Numbered from the stretch's first letter, positions 1 through 8,801 are shown. The stretch is 64,000 nt of DNA from Fimenecus sp052273625 (GCA_052273625.1 DAVZHW010000005.1:26560-90559); one strand, 5' to 3'. Program-made: numbers and translations. Notes: generated by a model not told the origin, from the sequence alone.

Positions 1-137
1 CTAAAGGTCTTAGCTCCCTCGATATGTCCTTTGTAGCGGGGCAAGCCTCTTTCCTTTGCCCATCTTCCGTTGCCGTCCATAATAAACCCGATATGCTTCG
101 GCAACACCTCAAAGGTCGGTAAATTATTCAAGTCCAT
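1..137 (-). CDS. uppS: Isoprenyl transferase (undecaprenyl diphosphate synthase), 5' part only
   Basis: The first 45 codons of a cis-prenyltransferase; the rest lies beyond the left edge. The enzyme condenses isopentenyl diphosphate onto farnesyl diphosphate to make the undecaprenyl carrier for peptidoglycan. The diagnostic motif MDGNGRWA is visible at residues 20-27, with the catalytic Asp at 21, followed by an arginine-rich KERGLPRYKGH stretch that binds the allylic diphosphate. The ATG at 135-137 is the only start that gives the family's usual N-terminus. It lies 65 bases downstream of frr on the same strand, the usual pyrH-frr-uppS order, so it is probably cotranscribed. The motif match makes the identity firm although most of the protein is missing. 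Confidence 0.93.
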   Translation of the reverse strand, partial: MDLNNLPTFEVLPKHIGFIMDGNGRWAKERGLPRYKGHIEGAKTF

Positions 138-202
138 ATTAACCGCCTTTCATAAAAACCGATAATCGCACAACACCCCTCAAAAGAGGGGCTTTGGGCA
201 GA

Positions 203-757
203 TTATATTTCCATAATGTCTTTTTCTTTTTTAGAAGCGAGCTCGTCAGCTTCCTTTACAAACTTGTCTGTAATCTTTTGGATTTTATCCTCGCCGTTGT
301 GAAGGTCATCTTCTGTAATAACGCTGTCCTTCTTCATCTTTTTGAGCTTTTCGATAGCGTCTCTTCTGATAGAACGGATAGCAACCTTGCACTCCTCGGC
401 ATACTTGCTTACATCCTTGCAGAGAAGCTTTCTCTTCTCCTCGGTAAGAGGCGGAAAAGCAAGTCTGATAACTCTGCCGTCGTTTGTCGGGTTAATTCCC
501 AAGTCCGAGGTCTGAATAGCCTTTTCAATGGGCTTGAGTGTTGAAACGTCCCACGGCTGAATGATAAGGTTTACACCCTCCTGAACCGAAACGGCAGCCA
601 TCTGCTGAATGGGTGTGGGTACACCGTAATAGTCAACTACGATTTTATCAAGAACAGCGGGAGAAGCTCTGCCCACTCTCATTGTAACAAATTCATTGTG
701 AAGTGCCTTTATAGACTTCTCCATTTTTTCTGTTGCGAAATCAAATACTTCTTGCAT
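203..757 (-). CDS. frr: Ribosome recycling factor
   Basis: 184 residues, the family's normal length (about 185). The factor works with EF-G to split the post-termination ribosome so it can start again. The N-terminus EKMEKSIKALHNEF, the VGRASPAVLDKIVVDYYG segment and the C-terminal IQKITDKFVKEADEL helix are characteristic. The start ATG is preceded by a strong GGAGG site. It sits 22 bases downstream of pyrH and upstream of uppS, the conserved bacterial order, and shares the promoter ahead of pyrH. Nothing about it is unusual. Confidence 0.97.
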   Translation of the reverse strand: MQEVFDFATEKMEKSIKALHNEFVTMRVGRASPAVLDKIVVDYYGVPTPIQQMAAVSVQEGVNLIIQPWDVSTLKPIEKAIQTSDLGINPTNDGRVIRLAFPPLTEEKRKLLCKDVSKYAEECKVAIRSIRRDAIEKLKKMKKDSVITEDDLHNGEDKIQKITDKFVKEADELASKKEKDIMEI

Positions 758-779
758 TATTATTGCCCTCCTGAAATTA

Positions 780-1484
780 TTATTTTACTAAAGTTCCGAC
801 GCTCTCGCCGTTTACTGCTCTGAGAATATTCTCGGGGTCTTCAAGATTGAAAACCAAAATCGGAATGTTGTTATCCCTGCAAAGCGAAGCCGCCGTGCTG
901 TCCATAACCGCAAGACCCTTGTTCAAAACCTCGGAATGTGAAAGCGTATCATACTTTACAACGTCCGAATACTTGTTGGGGTCTTTGTCATAAACGCCGT
1001 CAACGTTTGTCGCTTTAAGAATTACATCTGCGCCGATTTCAGCTGCTCTCAAAGCCGCTGTCGTATCGGTTGAGAAGAACGGACTGCCCGTTCCGCAGCC
1101 GAAGATAACAACCTTACCGTCCTCAAGGTGTCTGACAGCCTCATCCCTTACAAACGGCTCTGCGATACGACGCATATCGATAGCGGTCATAACCCTTGTC
1201 GGCACTCCCTTTTGCTCAAGCGTGTCTGCAAGTGCAAGCGAGTTCATTACAGTTGCAAGCATACCGATATGGTCTGCTCTTGTTCTGTCCATGCTTCCGC
1301 TTGAACGACCTCTCCAGAAATTTCCGCCGCCGACAACAAGTCCTATCTGCACGCCTGTATCGGCGCACTTCTTGACCCAATCGCAAACGGAGCTTATAAC
1401 GTCAAAATCAAAGCCGTGTCCCTGCTCTCCTGCAAGCACCTCTCCGCTTAGCTTCAACAGTATTCTCTTATAAACCGGTTCCAT
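780..1484 (-). CDS. pyrH: UMP kinase
   Basis: 234 residues, amino-acid-kinase fold. It phosphorylates UMP to UDP in pyrimidine synthesis and in bacteria is a hexamer regulated by GTP and UTP. Visible family signatures are KLSGEVLAG near residue 11, the glycine-rich VVGGGNFWRG at 50-59, DRTRADHIGMLATVMNSLAL at 66-85, and the C-terminal GTLVK. The ATG has a GGAGG site 7 bases upstream. First gene of the pyrH-frr-uppS operon; rpsB and tsf, which often precede it, are not present upstream here. Confidence 0.97.
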   Translation of the reverse strand: MEPVYKRILLKLSGEVLAGEQGHGFDFDVISSVCDWVKKCADTGVQIGLVVGGGNFWRGRSSGSMDRTRADHIGMLATVMNSLALADTLEQKGVPTRVMTAIDMRRIAEPFVRDEAVRHLEDGKVVIFGCGTGSPFFSTDTTAALRAAEIGADVILKATNVDGVYDKDPNKYSDVVKYDTLSHSEVLNKGLAVMDSTAASLCRDNNIPILVFNLEDPENILRAVNGESVGTLVK

Positions 1485-1547
1485 TCAAATTCCTCCGTAC
1501 CTCCGCCACATATTTTCGCCGTGCGGATTGCATAAATTTACACATAT

Positions 1548-1576
1548 ATTTTACAGTAAATATTCCGTTGTGTAAA
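1548..1576 (-). promoter_or_regulatory. Promoter of pyrH-frr-uppS
   Basis: Read leftward: -35 TTTACA, a 17-base spacer, then -10 TAAAAT. It lies 64 bases upstream of the pyrH start codon. It is a good sigma-A match with no competing better site in the gap. Confidence 0.65.
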
Positions 1577-1638
1577 GAGCTATTTTGTTAATAAAAATTA
1601 TTTGAGGGGAATACTCTTGGCACAATGCACAAACTTTG

Positions 1639-1667
1639 TTGACTTATTATAGAAAAGGTAATATAAT
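1639..1667 (+). promoter_or_regulatory. Promoter of the kinase/GH35 operon
   Basis: TTGACT, 17-base spacer, perfect TATAAT. Transcription would begin near 1674, inside the upstream end of the longest possible reading frame. This rules out the TTG at 1636 as the real start of the kinase and supports the ATG at 1702. Confidence 0.8.
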
Positions 1668-1701
1668 TGTAACAATACTATTTATTGGGGAAGGTAAATA
1701 T

Positions 1702-2805
1702 ATGGAAACTCCTTTTGATATAGGGTTTATTGCCGATTCGTTTAACCTTGACGGCAGCTATGTCGGCTACAAGGTCAAAAACGACGGTCATATAAACTCT
1801 ACTTACGTTATTGAATTTAACGACAGCGACGGCTGTTCTAAAAAGTACACTCTTCAAAAAATCAACACTTATGTATTTAAGGACGCCGACAAGCTTATGT
1901 CAAATATCGTCGGCGTTACCTCACACATAAAAAATAAATTCGATGACTATGAAAGACACACTCTTAATTTCTTGCCTGCGAAGGATGGGAAATACTATAT
2001 TGTCGGTTCGAACGGCGATTGTTGGAGATGCTACGACTACATAGACAATGCTTACACCTGCAATATCATTGACTCGGCCGATGTTTTCTACAACGCAGGT
2101 AAATCCTTCGGCAATTTCCAAAAGCTTCTCTCGGACTATCCGATTGACAAGCTTTTTGAGACTATTCCGAAGTTCCACAACACTTATTCAAGATTTAACG
2201 ATTTCTTGAAAGCCGTTGAAAGAGACGCTTCGGGCAGAGCTGCAAGCGTTAAGGATGAAATCCGATTTGTTCTTGACAGAGAAGCAGATACAAAGGTGCT
2301 TCTTGCAGAGCTTGAAAAAAACGAGCTTCCGCTTCGTGTTACTCATAACGACACAAAGCTCAACAATATTTTATTCGACAGCGAGACAAATGAAGGCATT
2401 TGCATAATCGACCTTGATACAGTAATGCCCGGTCTTTCTCTCTATGACTTCGGAGACAGTATTCGCTTCGGTGCAAACACGGCAAGCGAGGACGAAAAAG
2501 ACCTTTCAAAGGTTTCATTAAGTCTTGATCTTTATGAGGCTTACACAAGAGGTTATCTCTCAAGCGCAAAAGACAGTCTTACCGAAAAGGAAATGTTCTA
2601 TCTTCCGTTCTCGGCAAAGCTTATGACTCTTGAATGCGGTATGAGATTTTTGACCGACTATCTCGACGGTGATGTTTATTTCAAAACGGAATATCCCGAG
2701 CACAACCTTGTTCGTTGCAGGGATCAGTTCAAGCTTGTTGCCGACATTGAAAAGAAATACGAACAAATGCAAAAAGTTACTCAAAAAGCTATAAACGAGG
2801 ATTAA
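1702..2805 (+). CDS. Aminoglycoside-phosphotransferase-fold small-molecule kinase (sugar kinase candidate)
   Basis: 367 residues, ABC1/APH kinase fold. The N-lobe carries a GHINSTYV loop (residues 29-36) typical of N-acetylhexosamine kinase-like proteins, and the catalytic core shows HND at 215-217 and the metal-binding IDLD at 236-239. The ATG at 1702 is chosen because it has a GGGGAAGG site and lies downstream of a consensus promoter; an in-frame TTG at 1636 is upstream of the transcription start. It is separated by 3 bases from a GH35 beta-galactosidase and so almost certainly cotranscribed. Inference: it phosphorylates the galactose or N-acetylhexosamine released by its neighbour. Other APH-fold substrates cannot be excluded. 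Confidence 0.75.
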   Translation: METPFDIGFIADSFNLDGSYVGYKVKNDGHINSTYVIEFNDSDGCSKKYTLQKINTYVFKDADKLMSNIVGVTSHIKNKFDDYERHTLNFLPAKDGKYYIVGSNGDCWRCYDYIDNAYTCNIIDSADVFYNAGKSFGNFQKLLSDYPIDKLFETIPKFHNTYSRFNDFLKAVERDASGRAASVKDEIRFVLDREADTKVLLAELEKNELPLRVTHNDTKLNNILFDSETNEGICIIDLDTVMPGLSLYDFGDSIRFGANTASEDEKDLSKVSLSLDLYEAYTRGYLSSAKDSLTEKEMFYLPFSAKLMTLECGMRFLTDYLDGDVYFKTEYPEHNLVRCRDQFKLVADIEKKYEQMQKVTQKAINED

Positions 2806-2808
2806 AAT

Positions 2809-4602
2809 ATGCTTGAAATAAAGAACAAGAAATTCTATATGGACTCAAAGCCCTTTGACATATATTCGGGTGCTATGCACTATTTCCGTACCGTTCCCGA
2901 ATATTGGGAGGATCGCCTGACAAAGCTCAAGGCGGCAGGCTTCAACACGGTTGAAACCTATGTTTGCTGGAATTTGCACGAGAAAAAGCCCAGTGAATTT
3001 GACTTTTCGGGTATTCTCGACATTGAAAAATATCTTGAAATTGCTCAAAAGGTAGGTCTTTACGCCATTGTCCGTCCCGGTCCGTATATTTGTGCGGAAT
3101 GGGACTTCGGCGGCTTGCCTGCTTGGCTTCTCAAGGATAAAAATATGCAAATCCGCTGTATGTACCCCGATTATCTCAAATGCGTCGACCGTTTCTACAA
3201 GGAGCTTTTGGCGAGACTTGTTCCCCACCTCGAATCGCACGGCGGCAATATAATTGCAATGCAGGTTGAGAACGAATACGGCTCATACGGTAACGATAAG
3301 GAATATCTCCGTTATGTCGAAAAACTCACAAGGGACTGCGGAATTGACTGCTTGCTCTTTACCTCCGACGGAAACACAAATAATATGATTTCAGGCGGCT
3401 CTTTGCCCGATATTTACAAGGTTTTGAACTTCGGCTCACGCTCAAGGACAGCCTTCAATGTTCTCAAGGGCTTTGAAAATGACGGTCCGAATATGTGCGG
3501 CGAATTCTGGTGCGGTTGGTTTGACCATTGGAGGGACAAGCACCACACAAGAAATTCACTTGAAATTGTAAATGAAATTAAGGGATTTATAGATAACGGT
3601 GCAAGCTTTAATATGTATATGTTCCACGGCGGAACAAACTTCGGCTTTACCGCAGGAGCTAATCAAAATCAGGGTCACGGCTACGAGCCGACTGTTACAA
3701 GCTATGACTACTGTGCTATGCTTACCGAATGGGGCGACTACACGCCTGCTTATCACGCTGTAAGAAAGCTTTTGTGCGAAAAGCAGGGCATTGAACCGCC
3801 CGAGCTTCCCGAAAGTCCGAAGCTTCAGTCAATCGGCAGGGTGGAGCTTACCGAAGCCGCTTCGTTGTTTGAAAATCTCGACAATATCGGCGAAAAGCAC
3901 CATGTTCCCGTTCCCGAGGGAATGGAATATTTCGGTCAGAATTTCGGCCTTATTTATTACGAAACAACCTTAAACGGCAAGTACAACGCTTCGCCTATGT
4001 ACGTTAAGAACGTCCACGACTTCGCAGAGGTTTACTTTGACGGCGAGAAAAAGACGAGCATTGACCGTACTCTTTATTCCGTTGAGGGCAAGACAACATT
4101 GAAAGATGTTATCTTCAAGAAAAAGAAAGGCGAAAGCTCTCCGTTCCTTATGCCTGCTCTTTCGGGCGAGAGGAAAATCGGCGTTCTTGTTGATACAATG
4201 GGCAGAGTGAACTACGGCGAGCGTATGCTTGACCGCAAGGGTATTTCCGATATTTACCTCGGTATTCAACGTCTTATGGGCTATGATGTATGGACTCTTC
4301 CGCTTGATAATCTCGACAAGCTCAAATATTCATCAAGCGTTAAAAAGGATGAGCCTGTATTCTTAAAGGGCAGCTTCAAGACCGACTCGAAAGCAGATTG
4401 CTTTATTCATCTTGACGGCTTCAACAGAGGCTGCGTTTACATAAACGGCTTTAACCTCGGAAGATTTTGGAAGGTTGGACCTCAAAAATCGCTTTACATA
4501 CCGGGCACGCTCTTAAAGGACGAAAATGAAATTATAGTTTTCAATATCGGCGGTTATTCCAAGCCGACAGTATCAATTACCGACAAACATGATTTAGGGT
4601 AA
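2809..4602 (+). CDS. Beta-galactosidase, glycoside hydrolase family 35
   Basis: 597 residues, retaining beta-galactosidase. The GH35 barrel begins at once (YSGAMHYFR, then RPGPYICAEWDFGGLPAWLL near 89-108). The acid/base Glu is E156 in ENEYGSYG and the nucleophile is E232 in CGEFWCGWFDHW. A jelly-roll beta region follows to the C-terminus, ending with a typical GFNLGRFWKVGPQ segment. There is no signal peptide, so it acts in the cytoplasm on imported oligosaccharides with terminal beta-galactose. It is second in an operon with a sugar-kinase candidate and is followed by a strong terminator. Exact linkage preference (for example beta-1,3) cannot be read from sequence. Confidence 0.93.
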   Translation: MLEIKNKKFYMDSKPFDIYSGAMHYFRTVPEYWEDRLTKLKAAGFNTVETYVCWNLHEKKPSEFDFSGILDIEKYLEIAQKVGLYAIVRPGPYICAEWDFGGLPAWLLKDKNMQIRCMYPDYLKCVDRFYKELLARLVPHLESHGGNIIAMQVENEYGSYGNDKEYLRYVEKLTRDCGIDCLLFTSDGNTNNMISGGSLPDIYKVLNFGSRSRTAFNVLKGFENDGPNMCGEFWCGWFDHWRDKHHTRNSLEIVNEIKGFIDNGASFNMYMFHGGTNFGFTAGANQNQGHGYEPTVTSYDYCAMLTEWGDYTPAYHAVRKLLCEKQGIEPPELPESPKLQSIGRVELTEAASLFENLDNIGEKHHVPVPEGMEYFGQNFGLIYYETTLNGKYNASPMYVKNVHDFAEVYFDGEKKTSIDRTLYSVEGKTTLKDVIFKKKKGESSPFLMPALSGERKIGVLVDTMGRVNYGERMLDRKGISDIYLGIQRLMGYDVWTLPLDNLDKLKYSSSVKKDEPVFLKGSFKTDSKADCFIHLDGFNRGCVYINGFNLGRFWKVGPQKSLYIPGTLLKDENEIIVFNIGGYSKPTVSITDKHDLG

Positions 4603-4612
4603 CGATATACAA

Positions 4613-4655
4613 AAAGCACCGAACACAGAGGCAAGCGCTTCGTGTTCGGTGCTTT
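4613..4655. terminator. Bidirectional terminator between GH35 operon and fucO
   Basis: A 14-bp perfect stem, AAAGCACCGAACAC paired with GTGTTCGGTGCTTT, with a 15-base loop and T-rich flanks on both strands. It lies between converging genes ending at 4602 and 4672, so it can serve both. Confidence 0.9.
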
Positions 4656-4671
4656 GCTTTATTTTAATAAA

Positions 4672-5820
4672 TTACATAAGTGAAAGGTAAAGCTGTTTGA
4701 TTTCCTCAACGCTTGTATCTCTCGGGTTACCCGGACGGCAAGCGTCATCATAAGCCGACTGAGCAATGAAGTCAACATCCTCGGGCTTAACAATATCCTT
4801 GAGGTCAGCAGGAATTCCGACATCCTTTGAAAGCTGTTTAACTGCGTCAACAGCAGCCTTACGAGCCTCATCAAGTGACATTGCGTCAACGCCCTCAACT
4901 CCCATTGCCTTTGCAATATCTCTGTACTTTTCGCCTGTTGCGGGAGCGTTGTATTCCATAACTGTCGGGAGGATTATTGCGTTTGCAACGCCGTGAGGTG
5001 TGTCATAAACTGCGCCGAGCGGATGAGCCATTGAGTGAACAATTCCCAAGCCGACATTCGAGAAGCCCATACCTGCAACATACTGACCGAGAGCCATACC
5101 CTCTCTGCCCTCTGCGGTGTTTTCAACTGCGCCGCGAAGCGATTTTGAAATGATTTCAATAGCTTTGAGGTGGAACATATCGGAGAGCTCCCAAGCAGCC
5201 TTTGTGATATAACCCTCAATAGCGTGAGTCAAAGCGTCCATACCTGTTGCTGCTGTCAGTCCCTTAGGCATTGATGACATCATATCGGGGTCAACAACTG
5301 CGACAACGGGAATATCCTTCGGGTCAACGCAAACCATCTTTCTGTTCTTCTCTGCGTCTGTGATTACATAGTTAATTGTAACCTCTGCCGCTGTGCCTGC
5401 GGTTGTCGGAACTGCGATAATCGGTACGCACTTGTTCTTTGTCGGAGCAACGCCCTCGAGCGATACAACATCCTCAAATTCGGGGTTTTCGATTATAATG
5501 CCGATAGCCTTTGCCGTGTCCATTGAAGAACCGCCGCCGATTGCGACGATACAGTCAGCACCCGAAGCCTTGAAAGCCGCAACGCCTGTCTGAACATTCT
5601 CGATGGTGGGGTTGGGCTTAATCTGTGAGTATATTTCGTAGTCGATCGACGCATTTTCCAAAACATCGGTAACCTTTTTTGTAACGCCGAACTTCAAAAG
5701 GTCGGGGTCGGAGCATACGAAGCATTTTTTGAAGCCTCTGCCCTTAACCTCGGTTGCAATCTCGTTGATTGCGCCCTTTCCGTGATAGCTTGTTTCATTA
5801 AGTACAAATCTGTTAGCCAT
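4672..5820 (-). CDS. fucO: Lactaldehyde reductase (iron-containing alcohol dehydrogenase)
   Basis: 382 residues, the same length as E. coli FucO and very similar along its whole length (starts MANRFVLNET; TTAGTAAEVTINYVITD near 139-155). It reduces L-lactaldehyde to 1,2-propanediol with NADH during fermentation of fucose or rhamnose. The nucleotide-binding GGGS is at 95-98 and the metal ligands are D195, H199, H262 and H276, matching the FucO set. It stands alone with its own consensus promoter and the shared terminator at 4613-4655. Substrate choice within this family is broad, but the resemblance to FucO is unusually close. Confidence 0.9.
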   Translation of the reverse strand: MANRFVLNETSYHGKGAINEIATEVKGRGFKKCFVCSDPDLLKFGVTKKVTDVLENASIDYEIYSQIKPNPTIENVQTGVAAFKASGADCIVAIGGGSSMDTAKAIGIIIENPEFEDVVSLEGVAPTKNKCVPIIAVPTTAGTAAEVTINYVITDAEKNRKMVCVDPKDIPVVAVVDPDMMSSMPKGLTAATGMDALTHAIEGYITKAAWELSDMFHLKAIEIISKSLRGAVENTAEGREGMALGQYVAGMGFSNVGLGIVHSMAHPLGAVYDTPHGVANAIILPTVMEYNAPATGEKYRDIAKAMGVEGVDAMSLDEARKAAVDAVKQLSKDVGIPADLKDIVKPEDVDFIAQSAYDDACRPGNPRDTSVEEIKQLYLSLM

Positions 5821-5878
5821 AATTTTGACTCCTTTACACTTATTTTATATACCTTGAGAACTTTCTCTCAACAATTTT

Positions 5879-5908
5879 ATTATAAAACTAAAAAAGTGTA
5901 TATGTCAA
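5879..5908 (-). promoter_or_regulatory. Promoter of fucO
   Basis: Leftward TTGACA, 18-base spacer, TATAAT: consensus hexamers, 58 bases upstream of the fucO start codon. Confidence 0.8.
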
Positions 5909-5964
5909 TATTTTAACAATGTCAATACGCAAAATTTACAGACTGTTAAAAACAATGTTTGATA

Positions 5965-5993
5965 TTGCTATTATTCGAGATTTAGAATATAAT
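5965..5993 (+). promoter_or_regulatory. Promoter of the restriction-modification operon
   Basis: TTGCTA, 17-base spacer, TATAAT, 38 bases upstream of the first methyltransferase, whose start has an AGGAGG site at 6021-6026. It is divergent from the fucO promoter. Confidence 0.65.
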
Positions 5994-6031
5994 ATAGTAA
6001 ATGACACACAGTACAGGAACAGGAGGTTGTT

Positions 6032-7102
6032 ATGGAATTTATGTCTGCAAAAGAAGCCGCTGATAAATGGGGTATTTCCCAAAGAAGAGTGGCGGTTTTG
6101 TGTTCTGAACAGAGAATAGCCGAAGCGACTATGGTCGGAAATATGTGGATTATTCCTTCTTCCGCAGAAAAGCCCATAGATGCAAGGAGTACACGATATA
6201 ATCGAACCGAAGGAAAAACCGTTAAACCTTTCTTGAAGTGGGCAGGCGGCAAAGGGCAACTGCTCAAAGAAATTGAAAAATATTATCCGTTCAAAAACGG
6301 TAAAATTACTAAATATGCAGAGCCATTCATTGGTGGCGGAGCAGTTTTGTTTGATATACTCGACAAATACGATTTAGAAGAAGTTTATATTAGCGACATT
6401 AATGCTGAACTTATCAACACCTATCGCATTATTCGTGATGATATAGATGCTTTAATTGAAATGCTCTATGCAATGCAGAATGATTTTATTCCGTTAGATA
6501 CAGACAATCGCAAAGTATACTATATGGAAAAGCGTGAGCGTTTTAATGATTTAAAGGTCAATGGAAATGAGAACATCAACATTGAAAAAGCGGCATTGAT
6601 GATTTTTTTGAACAAAACCTGTTTTAACGGACTTTATCGTGTTAATAAAAAAGGATTGTTTAATGTTCCGATGGGCGCATATAAAAATCCGATGATTTGT
6701 GATGAAAGCAATCTTCGTGCAGTATCGGAAAAATTGCAGAATGTTACAATCGTATGCGGTGATTACAGGAAATCAGCAGACTTTATAGACGAAAACACTT
6801 TTGTTTATTTCGATCCTCCGTACAGACCGATAACTGATACGGCAAGCTTTACAGCTTATACCGAGAGTTTATTCAATGATGATGAACAAGTTGAGCTTGC
6901 GCATTTCGTTGAGCTTATGCACAGAAAAGGTGCAAAAGTTGTTGTCAGCAACTCTGATCCAAAGAATTCAAACACGGATGATGATTTCTTTGACAACATT
7001 TATTCGGCTCATAAAATCAAACGAGTAGAAGCAACACGTATGATTAACTGCAATAGCGAAGCAAGAGGAAAAATCAAAGAATTGCTTATTTCTAATTTTT
7101 AA
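6032..7102 (+). CDS. DpnM-type adenine-N6 methyltransferase with N-terminal helix-turn-helix
   Basis: 356 residues. From about residue 66 it is a class-alpha Dam/DpnM-like methyltransferase that transfers a methyl group from S-adenosylmethionine to adenine N6. Visible motifs are PFLKWAGGKG (66-75), the SAM-binding PFIGGGAVLFD (98-108) and the catalytic DPPY at 261-264. Residues 1-50 are extra: MSAKEAADKWGISQRRV then a wing ending in GNMWIIP, which looks like a MerR/excisionase-type DNA-binding helix-turn-helix. It starts the operon and is 11 bases ahead of a DpnII-like endonuclease, which predicts GATC as the target. The fused domain could repress the operon (inference). Base composition is more AT-rich than the flanks. 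Confidence 0.88.
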   Translation: MEFMSAKEAADKWGISQRRVAVLCSEQRIAEATMVGNMWIIPSSAEKPIDARSTRYNRTEGKTVKPFLKWAGGKGQLLKEIEKYYPFKNGKITKYAEPFIGGGAVLFDILDKYDLEEVYISDINAELINTYRIIRDDIDALIEMLYAMQNDFIPLDTDNRKVYYMEKRERFNDLKVNGNENINIEKAALMIFLNKTCFNGLYRVNKKGLFNVPMGAYKNPMICDESNLRAVSEKLQNVTIVCGDYRKSADFIDENTFVYFDPPYRPITDTASFTAYTESLFNDDEQVELAHFVELMHRKGAKVVVSNSDPKNSNTDDDFFDNIYSAHKIKRVEATRMINCNSEARGKIKELLISNF

Positions 7103-7113
7103 GGAGAATATGT

Positions 7114-7977
7114 ATGAAAAACAGAGATTTTAATAATTGGCTGTCCGGTTTTCGTGAGAGTATCGCAGATTATGGTTATTACATAGATTTTGAAAAGGTT
7201 CATAGAAATGTAGATAACATCAAGGTTGAACTAAATATCTTGAATTCACTTATCGGCTCTAAAAATATCGAAGCTGATTTTGAGAGTTTAATGAGAAAAT
7301 ATCCTGAAGTATTGAAGTGTATCCCTCTGCTTTTAGCGGTTAGAGCAAACGAAATATATGCCATTGACAGCGAGGGAGAATTTACATATAACTTCAAAAA
7401 GCCAAATCTTTCGGTTGAGCAATATAAGGTGTTTATGCGTAAAACGGGTCTTTTTGATTTGATTGAAAATCATATAGTCAACAATCTTGTCGATTACGCA
7501 ACAGGTGTTGAAACAGGACTTGATTCAAACGGAAGAAAAAATCGTGGCGGTCATTTGATGGAAAACTTGGTGGAAAGTTTTATCAAAAAAGCCGGATTTG
7601 TTAAAGATGAAACTTGTTTCAAAGAAATGTATATTTATCAAATTACAGAAAAATGGAATATAGACTTATCTGCTATCTCAAACCAAGGCAAAACAGAAAA
7701 GCGTTTTGATTTTGTGGTTAAGACACCTAATATGATTTACGGTATCGAAACTAATTTTTACGGAGGCGGCGGAAGTAAATTAAATGAAACAGCACGCAGT
7801 TACAAAGCACTTGCTCTCGAAACCGATACAATCGACGGTTTTACTTTTGTTTGGTTTACCGACGGAAAAGGTTGGACAAGCGCTCGCCATAATCTTGAAG
7901 AAACCTTTGATGTTATGGAACACGTTTACAATATTAAAGATATGGAAGATGGTGTGATTAGCGAGGTTTTTAAATAA
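7114..7977 (+). CDS. DpnII/MboI-family type II restriction endonuclease
   Basis: 287 residues, matching the size of R.DpnII (288). It is expected to cut unmethylated GATC. The likely PD-(D/E)xK centre is D199 in KRFDFVVKTP and E212 in GIETNFYGGGGSKLNE, a segment typical of the DpnII family. The N-terminal segment WLSGFRESIADYGYYIDF and the motif KNRGGHLMENLVE also fit. It lies between two methyltransferase genes; its TAA stop overlaps the next ATG by one base, indicating translational coupling. The frame is intact, so the system is probably active. Confidence 0.87.
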   Translation: MKNRDFNNWLSGFRESIADYGYYIDFEKVHRNVDNIKVELNILNSLIGSKNIEADFESLMRKYPEVLKCIPLLLAVRANEIYAIDSEGEFTYNFKKPNLSVEQYKVFMRKTGLFDLIENHIVNNLVDYATGVETGLDSNGRKNRGGHLMENLVESFIKKAGFVKDETCFKEMYIYQITEKWNIDLSAISNQGKTEKRFDFVVKTPNMIYGIETNFYGGGGSKLNETARSYKALALETDTIDGFTFVWFTDGKGWTSARHNLEETFDVMEHVYNIKDMEDGVISEVFK

Positions 7978-8723
7978 TGGCAAAGAAAATAACAAAATGG
8001 GCGCCTGATGATTTTGAGTTGGAAATGACAACACATTGGTCTTTTCCAAAGCGTGGCGATTGGGCAACTCACGATGCTAAGTGGCGTGGAAATTGGTCTC
8101 CCTATATTCCACGAAATATTATATTAAGATATTCAAAAGAGGGCGATGTAGTTCTTGACCAATTTGCAGGCGGCGGAACTACACTCGTTGAAGCAAAGCT
8201 TTTGAACCGTGATATTATCGGCGTTGATGTCAATGATGTTGCACTTGATAGGTGCAAAGAAAAAATAGATTTTGAGCATGAAGGCGCAAATGGAAAAGTT
8301 TACATCCGTAAGGGAGATGCCAGAAATTTAGATTTTCTTTCAGATGAAAGTATAGACCTTATTTGTACACATCCACCCTATGCCGATATTATTAAATATA
8401 GCGATGGCGTTGACGGAGATTTGTCGCAACTCAAAGTCAAAGATTTTCTTGAAGAAATGAAAACGGTAGCCGATGAAAGCTACCGAGTTTTGAAAAAAGA
8501 TAAATTTTGTGCCGTACTTATGGGCGATACAAGACAAAAAGGCTGTATGATACCTATGTCTTTTGATGTTATGAAAATATTTCAAGACGCCGGATTTACT
8601 CTTAAAGAGTTGATTATCAAAGAACAACACAACTGTAAAGCAACAGGATATTGGAAAACAAATAGTGTAAAATATAATTTTTTGCTCATAGCACACGAAT
8701 ATTTGTTTGTGTTTAGGAAATAA
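7977..8723 (+). CDS. Amino-methyltransferase, second modification enzyme of the DpnII-like system
   Basis: 248 residues, SAM-dependent DNA amino-methyltransferase. The SAM motif FAGGGTT (63-69) comes before the catalytic HPPY (132-135, in the segment THPPYADIIKYS), and no separate target-recognition domain is apparent. This order and the HPPY tetrapeptide differ from DpnA, the usual second methylase of DpnII systems, whose catalytic motif comes first as DPPY. It is coupled to the endonuclease by a TAATG overlap. It may methylate the same GATC site or a second strand or context; whether the product is N6-adenine or N4-cytosine cannot be told from sequence. Confidence 0.8.
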   Translation: MAKKITKWAPDDFELEMTTHWSFPKRGDWATHDAKWRGNWSPYIPRNIILRYSKEGDVVLDQFAGGGTTLVEAKLLNRDIIGVDVNDVALDRCKEKIDFEHEGANGKVYIRKGDARNLDFLSDESIDLICTHPPYADIIKYSDGVDGDLSQLKVKDFLEEMKTVADESYRVLKKDKFCAVLMGDTRQKGCMIPMSFDVMKIFQDAGFTLKELIIKEQHNCKATGYWKTNSVKYNFLLIAHEYLFVFRK

Positions 8724-8768
8724 GTAAATATAGTCAATTTCAGCATCATCATTCATATTACATATAAT

Positions 8769-8799
8769 AAAGGAAGCCAATCGTCGATCGGCTTCCTTT
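8769..8799. terminator. Bidirectional terminator between RM operon and TraX-like gene
   Basis: A perfect 10-bp stem AAAGGAAGCC / GGCTTCCTTT with an 11-base loop, placed between converging genes and ending in A/T runs on both sides. Confidence 0.85.
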
Positions 8800-8801
8800 G
8801 C

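Noticed and set aside
1636..1701. N-terminal extension of the APH-fold kinase from a TTG
   Set aside because: It overlaps the -35 and -10 of a consensus promoter and would start before the transcript.
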